Assembly: GCF_001037465.1 (NCBI RefSeq)
Contig: NZ_LFCV01000067.1
Span: 1 to 64,000, forward strand
DNA: 64,000 bases
DNA from: Xenorhabdus khoisanae
GTDB lineage: Bacteria > Pseudomonadota > Gammaproteobacteria > Enterobacterales > Enterobacteriaceae
Direction: 5' to 3'
The position numbers and the translations under genes were made by a program. Shown here piece after piece: positions 34,201 through 46,500 of this stretch. Positions within the stretch are counted from its first letter, which is position 1. Every line of letters starts with the position of its first letter. The notes beneath the pieces were generated by a model, which saw only the letters and a list, made by a program, of their open reading frames with translations, had not been told where the DNA came from and did not search any database.

Positions 34201-34568
34201 AGGGCAAAGCCAATATCGGCCGGTTCGATGTGCTGGCAGGGTTGGCCTTCGACCAGCACAAAACGAGTACGCAGGCTCTCATGGCGGGCGATTAGGTGGT
34301 CGAGTGATGTCACCAGCGCATGGCGGTCGAGTTGACCCCTGAGGCGCAGTATCACCGGCAGATGATAGGCCAGACTGGCCGCCGGATCGAGTTGACTGAG
34401 AAACCATAATCGTTGTTGTGCGAAAGATAACGGTAATGGTTGATTTCGATCCGCTTGTTTTATCAATGACGGTTGCTGCTGATTTCCACGGGTTTTCAAT
34501 TGTTCTTCGAGTTTTTTCTCCAGAACCGCACGTTTCAAGTCATCGAGATTCATGTTAAGCCTTGTCAT
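27828..34568 (-). CDS. xabB: NRPS, modules 8-9 (XabB-like)
   Basis: A 2246-residue bimodular synthetase, C-A-T-dual E/C-A-T, extending the chain by an aliphatic residue and Ile. The first ATG overlaps the previous stop by one base (TAATG). A second in-frame ATG, five codons on (MNLDDLKRAVLEKK), has AAGG in front and is an alternative start. N-terminal helix and C-terminal tail (SAEELMSVLGGD) are docking elements for the flanking synthetases. The tail is nearly the same as that of the upstream protein. The dual E/C domain of module 9 carries HYLMQAQGD instead of the HH form seen in the other four dual domains. No thioesterase is present, so the chain must pass to the next protein. Confidence 0.9.
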   Translation of the reverse strand: MTRLNMNLDDLKRAVLEKKLEEQLKTRGNQQQPSLIKQADRNQPLPLSFAQQRLWFLSQLDPAASLAYHLPVILRLRGQLDRHALVTSLDHLIARHESLRTRFVLVEGQPCQHIEPADIGFALSCHDLRQSDPALHTDRITELIDTEAQTPFDFTQGPLIRGQLLQLTDEEHVLLLTLHHIITDGWSIGILVQELGAFYRAALEGHKAPLPSLPIQYADYAVWQHDQLQDKQLQGSRLQGTPLTEQRDFWCDQLKGAPALLTLPADRPRPAVQTYIGGKVSFHLDATLLASLKGLGQRHNSTLFMTVLTAWGIVLARLSGQDDIVIGTPVANRPHHELEGLIGFFVNTLALRVTLNNDISVAELLAQVRERALAAYANQDLPFEQVVEALQPERSLSYSPIFQVMLALNNTPGQELTLPGLQLTPIEQERRGAHFDLTLSLNETEIGLIGDLEYAADLFDFTTVERMVGYLTNVLTAMAVDETQSVTTLPMLPASERHQLLVDFNATQTDFPQNRLIHQLVEAQALKSPNATAVVCEGQTLSYDELNRHANRLAHHLIALGVRPDDPVAICVERSLELVVGLLAILKAGGAYVPLDPNYPAERLAYMLEDAAPVALLTQTEWAGKLGNFVPTVLLDTVLFADLTTDSVHNPDAQALGLTSRHRAYIIYTSGSTGLPKGVIVEHRSVLRLIINNGFADIGPDDCIAHCANISFDAAVWEVWSGLVHGARILLIPEKALLQPTLFGQYLSSEGVSVLFLTTALFNQYANLIAPALSSLRYVFFGGEQTDTRPAIRLRAEHPPKHLLHMYGPTETTTFATTYEIPLIAEEERKIPIGQPISNTQIYVLDSHGQPVPLGVTGEIYVAGAGVARGYLNRPELTAERFLTDPFSSDPDARMYKTGDLGRWLPDGNLEYIGRNDFQIKLRGFRIELGEIEAQLTQCHGVQKAVVLAREEAFYEQAGHEQTGGQKRLVAYVQPQTGVELVPAELRQQLAQHLAEYMLPSAFIILEAFPLTPNGKTDRDALPAPDASAFIVRNYESPTGETEIALAQIWQNLLGLEHVGRYDHFFELGGHSLMIVSLIEELRNIGWQLDVRNVFSTPILADMALTIQRDADTFVVPPNRIPEGCTAIVPDMLPLIALPQPQIDAIIETIPGGASNVQDIYPLAPLQEGILFHYLMQAQGDTYLLQSLLAFDNRERLDVFLAALQQVIDRHDILRTAVYWQGLAQPVQAVWRQAPLDIQVFTPATENDIPAQLRTHTDPLRHRINLNRAPLFAADIAYDSVQDEWLLALRFHHLVSDHMTLELIFAEIALILQGHTDTLPTALPYRNFIAQTLSVPATEHEAYFRAQLADIDAPTAPFGVLSIPNNQALSNDITDDDESITEAHLPLDPILADSIRAQARRLKVSPSVLFHVAWAQVLAQTSGRDDVVFGSVLLGRLQGGAGANQILGMFINTLPIRISLADRNVQNVVRDTYHNLMALLEHEQAPLTLAQSCSGVEQPMPLFSTLLNYRHSQISEENAVNATWSGMRVIATKERTNYPIILSVDDLGVGFHLSTQTVASIDPSRVIHYLLTAIRGLIEALVHDPQLSILNIPILPETERQQLLVDFNATQRDFPQDALIHPLFEAQVLQRPHATAVVCEGQTLSYDELNQRANRLAHHLIALGVRPDDRVAICLERSLEMVVGLLAILKAGGAYLPLDPTYPAERLNYMLEDATPVALLTQTQWRDKLASTLPTILFDELNSQASFPVNNPDVQATGLTSRHLAYVIYTSGSTGQPKGVMVEHRNVLRLIINNGFADIGPDDCIAHCANVSFDAATWEIWSGLVHGARILLIPEKKLLQPANFGQCLSSEGVSALFLTTALFNQYATLIAPALSGLRYVLFGGEQTDTRAALRLRAEHPPQHLLHVYGPTETTTFATAYEIPFYEIPFIAEQYGEGERKIPIGRPISNTQTYILDKQGQPVPVGVAGEIYIAGAGVARGYLNRPELTAERFLTDPFSSDPDARMYKTGDLGCWRSDGNIEYLGRNDFQIKLRGFRIELGEIEARLRQCHGVQEAIVLIREDEQNQKRLVAYLCSQTGVELVPAELRRQLSSHLADYMLPSAFVTLDAFPLTPNGKFDRQALPLPDLSAIVTHEYEAPNEEEEIILAQIWQDLLGLERVGRHDNFFELGGHSLMIVQLATRIQDEFLVDIPISSLFLSPKLVEQAGIIFTAQMDAIGKNDIESLRNTLDLMSAEELMSVLGGDSNK
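28783..28812 (-). repeat. 15-bp tandem repeat x2 in module 9 A domain
   Basis: AAAGGTATTTCATAA occurs twice in a row, encoding the repeat EIPFYEIPF after the YGPTE motif. Confidence 0.85.
31215..34568 (-). other. Module 8: LCL-type C, A (aliphatic residue), T
   Basis: The code D-A-W-F-F-G-M-T-F-K is a variant of the Ile/Val group and does not match a code I know exactly. Ile, Leu or Val is likely. The C domain has HHIITDG. Confidence 0.65.
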
Positions 34569-37500
34569 TATTCATTGTCCCCGCCTAAAATTGCCATTAG
34601 TTCTTCTGCTGACATTGAATCAAGATCGCTTTGCATTGATTCAATCTCGTTTTCTCCTACCTCGTTCAGTTGAGCCGAAAAGATGATGTTGGCCTGTTCC
34701 ATCAATGTGGGCGAAATGAACAACGAGGTCAGAGGAATGTTGACCATAAATTGGTTTTTTATGCGTGTTATCAGCCGTACCACCATCAACGAGTGACCAC
34801 CGAGTTCAAAGAAATTGTCGTGGCGACTAATACGCGCGAGTCCTAATAAGTCCCGCCAAATCTGTGCCAAGGCCGCTTCTATTCTTCCCTGTGGCGGCTC
34901 ATAGTCATGTGTCACCACGGCAGACGCATCCGGGGCAGGAAGCGCCTGCCGGTCAAGCTTGCCATTCGGTGTCAACGGGAAGGTGTCAAGCATCACAAAG
35001 GCACTGGGCAGCATATAGTCGGCGAGCTGCTGCGTGAGCTGTTGGCGCAGATCGGCAGGAACCAGCTCAACACCCTCCTGAGGCTGTAAATAAGCGACCA
35101 GACGTTTCTGATCTGGCTCATCTTCGCGGGCAAGAACAATTTCACGAGCAAGAACAATCGCATCACGTACACCGTGACACTGCATTAACTGCGCCTCGAT
35201 TTCGCCAGGTTCGATGCGGAAACCACGTAGTTTGATCTGAAAATCGTTGCGACCGAGATATTCGATATTTCCATCGGGCAGCCAGCGTCCGAGGTCGCCG
35301 GTTTTATACATGCGCGCATCCGGCTCTGAGGAGAACGGACAGCTAAGGAAACGTTCCGTGGTCAGTTCAGGACGATTCAGGTAACCGCGGGCAACTCCCA
35401 TGCCGGCGATGTGAATTTCTCCGGTCACACCAAAGGGAACGGGTTGTCCATATTCGTCAAGAATATAGATTTGGGTATTGGCAATTGGCCGGCCGATGGG
35501 AATAGAGCGGGCAACATCGACAGGTGATGCAATCGCGTAAGTTGCGGCAAAGGTTGTCGTTTCCGTTGGGCCATATCCATTGATCAGGGCGGCTGGTTGT
35601 GACTCAGCCAACTGAACAGCCCGTATCTTTCTTGGATCAAGCACATCTCCACCCGCCAGCAGGTAACGCAATTGACCAAATACCGGCTCAAGATAGTGGT
35701 GATATTCGTTGAACAAACCGGCGGTCAACCAGAGCGCAGTGACCTTCCCCTTATTCAGTGAATCGCAGAAACGTACCGGATCAAGTAAGACGGATTGGGA
35801 AACGATATGCAGGCGTGCGCCATTGAGCAGGGCAGACCAAATTTCCCATGTTGATGCGTCGAAGGCAATATTGGCGCAATGAGCAACGCAATCATCGGGC
35901 CTGATATCCGTAAAGCCATTATCAATAATCAGGCGAAGGACATTACGATGCTCAATCATGACGCCTTTGGGAAGACCGGTAGAGCCTGAGGTATAAATCA
36001 CGTATGCCAGATGGTGTGGCATCAGCCCCAATGTCTGTGCGTCTGGGTTACAGGTCGGTTGTTCCGCCAGTAGTGCTGCTTGCGTGTCGAGTACCACGAT
36101 AGGGACAGAAACAGGCACAGAGATCACAGACTCAGAACGGGGTAACTTGTCGGCTTGTGTCGCTTGGGTCAACAAGACGACGGGAGCCGAATCTTCAAGC
36201 ATATAAACCAACCGTTCGGTCGGATAGCTTGGATCAAGCGGAACATAAGCGCCGCCGGCCTTGAGGATAGCGAGCAGACCAACGATCAGCTCCGGGCTAC
36301 GCTCGATACATATCGCGACCCGATCGTCGGGTTGTACACCCAGTGTCATCAGATAGTGGGCCAACTGATTAGCTCTGCGGTTCAGCTCACCGTAACTGAG
36401 AGTTTGCTCTTCAAATACGATGGCAGTGGCATCGGGATGATGCGCCGCGTGAGCTTCGAACAATTGATGTATCAGGGTATTGTGTGGCAGATCTACCTGA
36501 GTGGCATTGAAATCGACCAGTAATTGTTGCTGTTCTGTGGCGGGCAGGATTGATACATTTCGAATCAACTGTTGCGGGTCACGAGCCAGCGCATCAATCA
36601 AACCGCCAATCGCCGTAGCCAGATAATTGATAACCCGGGCGGGTTCGATACCCGCCACTGCTTGGGCAGTCAGTTGGAAACTGACACCTAAATCATCTAC
36701 TGACAGAGTAATTGGATAGTTGGTTCTCTCTTCTGCGGCCAGAACGCGTATGCCTGCCCAGGTTGTATCAATTCCCTCAGCCTCGCTGGTCTGGCTGTGG
36801 CGGTAATTCAGCAACGTACTGAACAGCGGCATAGACTGTGGCACGCCGCTGCAACGTTGTGCCAATACCAATGGGGCCTGTTCGTGCTCCAACAGCATCA
36901 TCAAATTGTGGTAAGTGTCCTGCACCACTTCCTGAACGGTGCGGTTGCTCAGGGAAACCCGCATCGGCAGGGTATTAATAAACATTCCCAGTACGCGTTC
37001 AGCCCCTGCTCCGCCCTGAAGCCGGCCCAATAATACAGAACCGAATACGACATCATTACGGCCGCTGGTTTGTGCCAGTACCTGAGCCCATGCCACATGG
37101 AACAGAACACTTGGACTGACTCCTGAACGGCGCGCTTGGGAACGTATGGTTTCTGCCTGTTCGGATGTAATAGAGAGACGCGCTTCCGTAACGCACTCGC
37201 TGTCAGTAGGGACTTTGAGCACACCAAACGGCGCAGTTGGCTCACTGATATCAGCAAGTTGCTCGCGGAAATACGCTTCATGATCGGAGGCAGGTACGCT
37301 CAGCGTCTGGGCGATAAAGTTGCGATAGGGCAGTACAGCGGGCAGCATATCCGTATTTCTCTGCAATATTTTTCCCTGCAATTTTCCTTGCAATATGAGC
37401 GCAACTTCCGCAAAAATCAGCTCCAGTGTCATATGGTCACTGACCAGATGATGGAAGCGCAGGGCCAGCAGCCATTCATCCTGTGCTATGCCGTGAGTAA

Positions 37501-40500
37501 TAGTGCCGTGAGTAATAGTGCCGTGAGCGATATCTGCGATAAACAGCGGTGCGCGATTCAGATCGATACGGTGCCGACGTGGATCTGTGTGAGTCCTTAG
37601 TTGGGCAGCGACATCATCAGTTGTAGTTGGGTTGAAAACGTTAACCACCAACGGTGCCTGACGCCAGACAACCTGAACGGGTTGTGTCAGCTCTTGCCAG
37701 TAAACAGAGGTGCGCAGGATATCATGGCGGTCAATGACTTGTTGCAGGGCCGTCAGAAAAGTATCAAGGCGTTCACGGGTATCAAAAGCGAGCAAGCTTT
37801 GCAGCAGATAATTGTCACCTTGTGTCTGCAACAGGTGATGGAACAGAATACCTTCCTGCAATGGTGACAATGGATAGATATCCTGCACATTGACCGCGCC
37901 GCCGGGAACCGTCGCGACGATGGTATCGATCTCTGTCTGAGACAGTGAAACCAAAGGCAACATATCCGGCGTGATAGCCGTGCAATCCTGAGGAATACGA
38001 TTAGGTGGCACAACAAAGGGGTCAACATTCCGCTGGACAGATCGTGCCATATCGACAAGAACAGGAGCGACAAACACGCTGCGAACGTCGAGTTGCCAAC
38101 CGATGTTTCTCAGTTCTTCAATCAGGCTGACAATCATCAGAGAATGCCCGCCGAGCTCGAAGAAGTGATCATGCCGACCGACCCGCTCCAGCCCTAAGAG
38201 AGTTTGCCAGATTCGGGCGAGAGCGGTTTCCATTTCGCCAATCGGGGCTTCATAGCTGCGTACCACCATAGCGGATGAATCAGGCGCAGGCAGTGCGCGG
38301 CGGTCAAGTTTCCCATTCGGAGTCAGAGGGAAAGCATCGAGCGTCACAAAAGCACTGGGCAACATGTACTCAGCAAGGTGCTGTGTGAGTTGTTGACGTA
38401 ATTCGGCGGGAACCAGTGAAACACCGGTCTGAGGCAGCAGATAAGCAACCAGACGTTTCTGATTGGGTTCGTCTTCGCGCGCCAGAACCACCGCTTCGCG
38501 CACACCGGAGCATTGCCCAAGCCTTGCCTCAATTTCGCCGAGTTCAATACGGAATCCGCGTAGCTTGACCTGAAAATCATTGCGGCCGAGGTATTCGATA
38601 TTGCCATCGGACAGCCAACGCCCTAAGTCACCCGTTTTATACATACGGGTATCTGAAGCCGGTAAGAACGGATCGGCAAGGAAACGCTCTGCGGTCAGTT
38701 CCGGACGGTTCAGGTAGCCACGGGCAACCCCTGCACCGACGATATAGATCTCACCGGCCACCCCCAGAGGAGCCGGTTGACCATAAGCGTCGAGAATATA
38801 TATCCGCAGATCGGACAGTGGCTGACCAATCAGGCTACCGCGCCCTGAGTTGATATCGGATTCTGTCAGTTCACGGTAGGTGGCATGCACGGTAATCTCG
38901 GTGATGCCATACATATTCACCAGACGAGTTTGCCGGGTAGGATTGTGGGCAACCCACAGGGCAAGCGTATGCAGTTCTAATGCTTCCCCTCCGAATATGA
39001 TACAGCGCAGAGAATGCGGGGTAGCATCCTGAGCCGCAATCAACTGCCGGAAAGCACTGGGTGTTTGATTCAGGACAGTGACCCGTTCACGACACAGCAG
39101 TGAATAGAACATTTGTGGTGAGCGGGCGCAATCGGCGGAAATAACAACCAACCGACCACCGTAAGACAAGGCTCCCCACAATTCCCATACTGAGAAATCA
39201 AAAGCAAAGGAGTGGAACAGCGTCCATACATCGTTGTCATCAAACCGGAAGCGATCCTGTGTGGCGGCTAACAGGCGAATGACATTGGCGTGCCCGACCA
39301 TGACACCTTTGGGTTTTCCGGTCGACCCCGACGTATAAATGACATAGGCCAAATGCCGTGATGTCAGCCCCAGTGTTTGAGGGTCTGGGTTATCGGTTCG
39401 CTGTGTTGTCAGGAACGATGCCTGATCATCAAGTAAAACCGTAGGCAAGGCGCTGGTGAGTTTGTCGGTTAACGTTGCCTGAGTCAGTATTACCACCGGT
39501 GCCGAATCCTCAAGCATATAGGCCAGCCGATCGGCAGGATAGGCCGGATCAAGCGGAACATAAGCCCCACCGGTTTTGAGGATAGCAAGTAAGCCAATCA
39601 CCATTTCCAGACTGCGTTCGACACAGATCGCGACCCGATCATCAGGACGCACGCCCAGCGCAATCAGATGATGAGCCAGACGATTGGCCCGGCAGTTTAG
39701 CTCGCCATAACTGAGAGTCTGTTCCTCAAATACGACGGCAACGGCATCAGGGCGGTGCGCTGCCTGAGCTTCAACCCGTTGGTGGATCAGCGTGTCTTGC
39801 GGAAAATCAACCTGATGAGCATTGAACCCTTCCAGTAATTGTTGTTGCTCTGATAGGGGCAGCATCGGCAGAGTAGCAATGATTTGCGTCTCATCAGCCG
39901 CCATTGCTGTCAGTACATTTGCCAAATAACCCACCATGCGCTCAATGGTTGCAGAGTCAAACAGGTCAGTGGCATAGGCCAGTTCACCTTCCAGACCCGT
40001 GTCGGTTTCAGTTAATGACAACGTTAAATCGAAGTGAGCACTCTGGTGCACTTGTTCAATAGGGGTGAGTTGTAAGCCGGGTAACGCCAAATCTTGGGCC
40101 GGTGTGTTGTTGAAGGCTAACATCACCTGAAAGATCGGGCTGTAACTGAGACTGCGTTCAGGTTGTAGGGCTTCCACGACTTGCTCAAAGGGCAGATCCT
40201 GATGGGCATAGGCGGCAAATGCCTGTTCCCGGACCTGTGTGAGCAAATCGGCAACACGGGAGGAATCATTCAGCGTGACGCGCAGAGCGAGAGTATTGAC
40301 GAAGAAACCGATCATTCCTTCAAGTTCTTGGCGCTGACGGTTAGCAACGGGTGTACCAATAACGATATCATCCTGACCACTGAGCCGGGCGAGTACGATA
40401 CTCCACGCTGTCAGCACAACCATAAACAAAGTGCTGTTATGGCGCTGTCCCAGCCCTTTCAGCGAAGCCAATAAGTCAGCATCGAAATGAACAGGAACCC

Positions 40501-43500
40501 GGCCGCCGATGAAGGATTGCCCCGCCGGGCGAGGGCGCTCGGTCGGGAGTGCCAGCAAGGCCGGTGCACCTTTGAGCTGGGTACACCAGAAATCACGTTG
40601 TGCTGTAAGGGCAGCTTCTTGCAGCCCGTCACGTTGCCATACGGCATAGTCCGCATACTGAATGGGCAGTGGAGGTAATGGCACATCTTGTCCATTAAGG
40701 GCAGCACGGTAGAGAACTCCCATTTCATGCATCAGCACACCGATGGACCAGCCGTCAGAAATAATATGATGCTGGGTGATCAGTAATACATGCTCTTCAT
40801 CCGCCAGTTGCAGCAAATGACCCCGGATCAGCGGGCCTTGGGTAAAGTCAAAAGGCGTCTGGGTTTCGAGGGACGCAAGTTCAGTAATACGGTTAATGTG
40901 TGCATCTGATGCCAGTGCACGTAGATCTTGGTAAGACAAAGCAAAGCCAATATCCGCAGGATCAATTTGCTGACAAGGTTGGCCTGCAACCAGTACAAAG
41001 CGGGTGCGTAGAATTTCCTGTCGGGCAACCAAATTGTCGAGTGCACGGGTCAACGCATGGCGATTAAGTTGACCGGTAAGACGCAATGCCACGGGGATAT
41101 GATAAGCCAGGCTGGCTGCCGGATCGAGTTGACCGAGGAACCACAAGCGTTGCTGGGCGGAAGACAATGGCAGTGGCTGATTACGGTCAGCCACCGGGAT
41201 TGCGGCCTGATTTGTTATCGAAGTAGCGGTAAGCACTCGGGCCAAATCGGTCAGAAGTGGTTGATCAAAAAGTTGTTGTAACGGTAACTCTCGTGCCAAC
41301 ACCTGACGTACACGCGCCGCGAGCTGGACAGCCAGCAGCGAATGCCCGCCCAGTTCAAAGAAATGGTCATAGCGACCAACGCGTTCCAGTCCCAGCAAAT
41401 CTTGCCAAATCCGGGCCAGTGCAATTTCTGTCTCGCCAACAGGAACCTCGTAGCCACGTGTGACCACAGCCGATAAATCAGGGGCAGGGAGTGCCCGCCG
41501 ATCAAGTTTGCCATTAGGGGTCAGCGGGAAAGCATCAAGCATGATAAAGGCACTGGGCAACATATATTCGGCAAGATGCCGGGCGAGTTGCTGGCGCAGT
41601 TCAGCCGGAACCAGTTTAACGCCGGTCTGGGAACACAAATAAGCGACCAAACGTTTTTGGTTCGGCTCATCTTCGCGAATCAGTACCACTGCTTCACGCA
41701 CACCGTGGCATTGTCTGAGTCTTGCCTCGATTTCACCCAGTTCAATACGAAAACCACGCAGTTTGACCTGAAAATCATTGCGGCCGAGGTATTCAACATT
41801 GCCATCGGAAAGCCAACGACCGAGGTCACCGGTTTTATACATGCGGGCATCGTGATCGGAGGAGAACGGATCGGCAAGGAAGCGCTCGGCAGTCAGTTCA
41901 GGGCGATTCAGATAGCCACGGGCAACGCCGACACCCGCGATATAGATTTCGCCGGCAACCCCAAGAGGCGCAGGTTGGCCTTGCCTGTCCAGAATATAGA
42001 TCCGGGTATTAGAGATCGGTTGACCGATAGGGATTTTAATTTCACCTTCGTCCCATTTATCTTCTATGAGAGGTATCTCATAGGTGGTGGCAAACGTGGT
42101 TGTCTCCGTTGGCCCGTAGACATTCAGTAAATGTTGTGGCGGATGTTCAGCTTTGAGGCGAATGGCTGAATGGGTATTAGTTTGTTCACCACCGAAAAGC
42201 ACATAACGTAAGCCAGATAATGATGGCGCAATCAAATCCGCATATTGGTTAAACAGTGTTGTGGTGAGGAATAGCGCACTGACTTTTTCCGATATCAGGC
42301 ACTGACCAAACCGGGCGGGTTGCAGCAGGGTTTTTTCCGGAATCAACAGAACCCGCGCCCCATGAGCCAGAGCAGACCACACTTCCCAGGTCGCGGCATC
42401 AAATGAAATATTGGCACAATGGGCAATGCAGTCATCAGGCCCGATATCAGCAAAGCGATTATTGATAATCAGACGAAGGACACTGCGGTGCTCGATCATC
42501 ACGCCTTTTGGCTGACCGGTTGAACCCGACGTGTAAATCACACAGGCCAGATGACGTGATGTCAGGCCGCGAACCTGAACATCCGGATTGTCAGTCGGTT
42601 GTGTCATCAGGAACGGCGCCTGAGCATTGAGTTCATCACCCATGACATCATCGTTCAGTAAAGTATCAAGTAAGATCGTAGGTAACGCGCGGGTAAGCTT
42701 ATCAATCCACTTAGTTTGGGTCAGTAAAGCCACAGGGGTTGCATCCCTGAGCATATAAGCCAGTCGTTCAACCGGATAGGTCGGATCGAGAGGGAGATAA
42801 GCTCCCCCTGCCTTGAGAATAGCCAGTAAGCCAATTACCATTTCCAGACTGCGTTCGATACAGATTGCTACGCGATCATCAGGACGTACGCCCAGCGTAA
42901 TCAAATAATGAGCCAGACGATTAGCGCGTTGGTTCAGCTCGTCATAGCTCAGTGTCTGGCCTTCGTAAATCACAGCGGTAGCATTGGGGCGTTGTAATAC
43001 CTGAGCCTCAAACCGCTGGTGGATCAGCGCATCCTGTGGAAAATCTGCCTGAGTTGTGTTGAAGTCCGCCAGCAGTTGTTGCCGTTCGGCTTCCGGTAAA
43101 ACCGGCACATCCAAAATTAATTGTTGCGGATTGTGAACTAAAGCACCGACCAAGCCTTTGATCGCAGTCGCCAGATAGGTGGTGACTTGATCCGGCGAGA
43201 TTTCAGTGATGGTCAGCGCAGTGAGTTGGAAACCGTTGCCTAAATCATCCACTGACAGAGTAATGGGATAATTAGTCCGCTCTTTGGCCGTGATCACGCG
43301 CATATCTGCCCATATTGTGTCAGTTTCATCTCCCTGACCGGTTTGACTATGGCGGTAATTCAGCAACGCACTGAACAGCGGCATCGGTTGTGCCACGCCA
43401 CTGCAACGTTGTGCCAATGCCAGTGGTGCCTGCTCATGTTCCAGCAATGTTGTCAAGTTGCGATAGGCATCCTGCACAATTTCCTGCACATTGCGTCCGC

Positions 43501-46500
43501 TCAGGGAAATTCGCACAGGCAGGGTATTGATGAACATCCCCAGTGTTTGATTAGCTCCCGCGACACCTTGCAGGCGGCCCAAAAGTACGGAGCCGAAGAC
43601 GACATCATCACGACCGCTGGTTTTTGCCAGTACCTGAGCCCAGGCGACATGGAATAATACGCTGGGGCTGACGCCCAGACGGCGTGCCTGAATGCGGACG
43701 GCTTCTGCCAGATCGGGACTGAGTGAAAGCGTGGCTTTTGCTACGGTTTCACTGTCTTCGGGTAACTCCCTGTGCTTTGAAATAGCTTTTGGCATGGTGA
43801 GAACACCAAACGGAGCCGTTGGTTCGTCGATATCGGCGAGTTGTTCGCGGAAGTAAGCTTCATGTACTGAAACCGGGACACTCAGGGTCTGGGCGATAAA
43901 GTTGCGATAGGGCACGGCAACAGGCAATGCCTCAGTATTTCCCTGTAGAATCTGGTCAATTTCCGCGAAGATAAGTTCCAGCGTCATATGGTCGCTGACG
44001 ACATGATGAAAACGCAGGGCCAGCAGCCACTCATGTTGGGCCGAATCGTGAGCAATATCAGCCGCGAACAAGGGGGCTTGAGTCAGATCGATACGATGCC
44101 GGCGCGGATCAGTGTGAGCCCGTAACTGGGTGGTAACATCATCCCCCGTCGTCGGGGTGAACACATTGATGGGCAAAAGTGCCTGACGCCAAACCACCTG
44201 AACAGGTTTTGCCAGATCCTGCCAGCAGACTGCGGTGCGCAGGATATCATAGCGGTCGATAACTTGTTGCAAAGCACCCAGAAAAGCATCAAGGCGTTCG
44301 CGGGTATGAAAGGCAAGTAAGACTTGTAACAGATAGTCATCACCTTGTGTCTGTAACAGGTGATGGAACAAAATACCTTCCTGCAACGGAGCCAGCGGAT
44401 AGATATCCTGAACATTACCCGCCCCATCAGGAGTATTATTGATGATGGCGTCAATCTCAGACTGGGACAGAGAAACCAGTGGCAACATATCGGGCGTGAT
44501 AGCGGTACAGTTATCAGGGATTGGGTTAGGCGGTACAACAAAAGTGTTGGCATCACGCTGAGCCGCTTTTGCCATATCAGCAAGCACCGGCGCAGCGAAC
44601 ACACTGCGGACGTCAAGTTGCCGGCCGCTACCGCGCAATTCTTCGATGAGACTGACGATCATCAGCGAATGCCCGCCCAGTTCAAAGAAATGGTCGTGGC
44701 GACTGACGTGTTTCAGTCCTAATAGATTTTGCCAGATCTGAGCAAGAGCGATTTCTGCTTCACCGATTGGCGATTCATAGTGACTTGCGACAAAAGCGGA
44801 CGCATCAGGCGCAGGAAGCGCCCGACGATCAAGTTTGCCATTAGGGGTCAGCGGAAAAGCCTCAAGTGTGACAAACGCGCTGGGCAGCATATACTCCGCA
44901 AGATGCAGGGAAAGTTGCTGGCGTAGTTCAACCGGAACCAGTTTAACGCCGGTCTGGGAACACAAATAAGCGACCAAACGTTTTTGGTTCGGCTCATCTT
45001 CGCGAATAAGGACAATAGCTTCACGCACGTCTTGGCATTGCACCAGTTTGGCTTCAATTTCGCCAAGTTCAATTCGGAAGCCACGCAATTTGACCTGAAA
45101 ATCATTGCGTCCGAGGTATTCAACATTACCATCAGCACGCCAACGGCCAAGGTCACCGGTTTTGTACATACGGGCATCAGGTTCTGAAGAGAACGGATCA
45201 GTGAGGAAACGTTCCGCAGTCAGTTCGGGGCGGTTCAGATAGCCACGGGCAACACCCGCGCCAGCGATATAGATTTCGCCGGTTACTCCGACAGGAACAG
45301 GCTGACCTTGAGGATCAAGGAGATAAATTTGCGTGTTGGCAATCGGGCGACCAATAGGCGGCGCGCTTTGTTCCTGACTGTCACACAGATACATCGCCGC
45401 ACAAACTGTGATTTCAGTAGGGCCATAAGCGTTCAGCATACGCCGTCCTTCTGACCAGCGTTGAACCTGTGAAGCTGGGCAGGCTTCACCACCCACGAGC
45501 AGCGTTTCCAGCGTTTCAGGTATGGCATCCATGGCTGCCAGTGCCGTTGGGGGCAGAAGTGTGTGTGTAATGGCCTGCGTTTCTAACACCTCCTGCAATG
45601 CAGGGCCGGGTAAAAGATGAGTACGGCGGGCAAGATGGAGGCGAGCGCCACCCAAAAGTGCCATGCAGCATTCCCAGATACTGGCATCGAAACTGTTTGA
45701 AGCAAATTGCAGGATACGGCTGTCTGGTGTGATCGCTAAGGTATCTTGCTGTGTCGTAATCAGGTTACTTAAGCTGCGATGTTCAACCATGACCCCTTTA
45801 GGCAATCCTGTGGAGCCGGAAGTATAGATGACATAAGCCAGATGGCGGGATGTCAGCCCTAATGCTTGAGTATCCGGATTGTGGGCTGGCTGTGAAACCA
45901 GTAGTGGGCTTTGGGTATCGAGCAGTAACACAGGGACTGAATCGGGCAGTTTGTCGGCCAGCGTTTCTTGTGTCAGCAACATTCTCGGTGCCGCGTCCTC
46001 AAGCATATAAGCCAACCGCTCAGGGGGATAGGCCGGATCAAGCGGCACATAAGCTCCCCCGGCTTTGAGGATAGCCATTAAGCCGACCACCATTTCCAGA
46101 CTGCGCTCGACACACATCGCCACGCGGTCATCCGGGCGAACACCCAGTGTAAGCAAATAATGGGCCAGACGATTGGCGCGGCAGTTTAATTCGTTATAGC
46201 TGAGTGTTTGCTCCTCGAATACGACGGCAATCGCATCGGGATGATGTTGCACTTGGGCTTCAAACAGTTGGTGGATCAGTGCGTCTTGGGGGAAATCAGC
46301 CTGAGTGGTATTGAAATCCACCAGCAGTTGTTGCCGCTCCGATGCGGGTAACATGGGCAAAGTGGCAATGGATTGTGTTTCATCAGCCACCATTGCGGCT
46401 AACACATTGTTCAAGTAACCGACCATGCGCTCAATGGCTGCGGAATCGAACAAATCGGCCGCATAAACCAGATCACCCACCAAACCGGTTTCAGTTTCAG

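Larger units (their letters stand above)
34568..38009 (-). other. Module 7: dual E/C, A (Val), T
   Basis: The code D-A-W-W-L-G-G-T-F-K indicates Val. The HHLLQTQGD motif predicts that Thr6 is epimerised before condensation. Confidence 0.75.
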
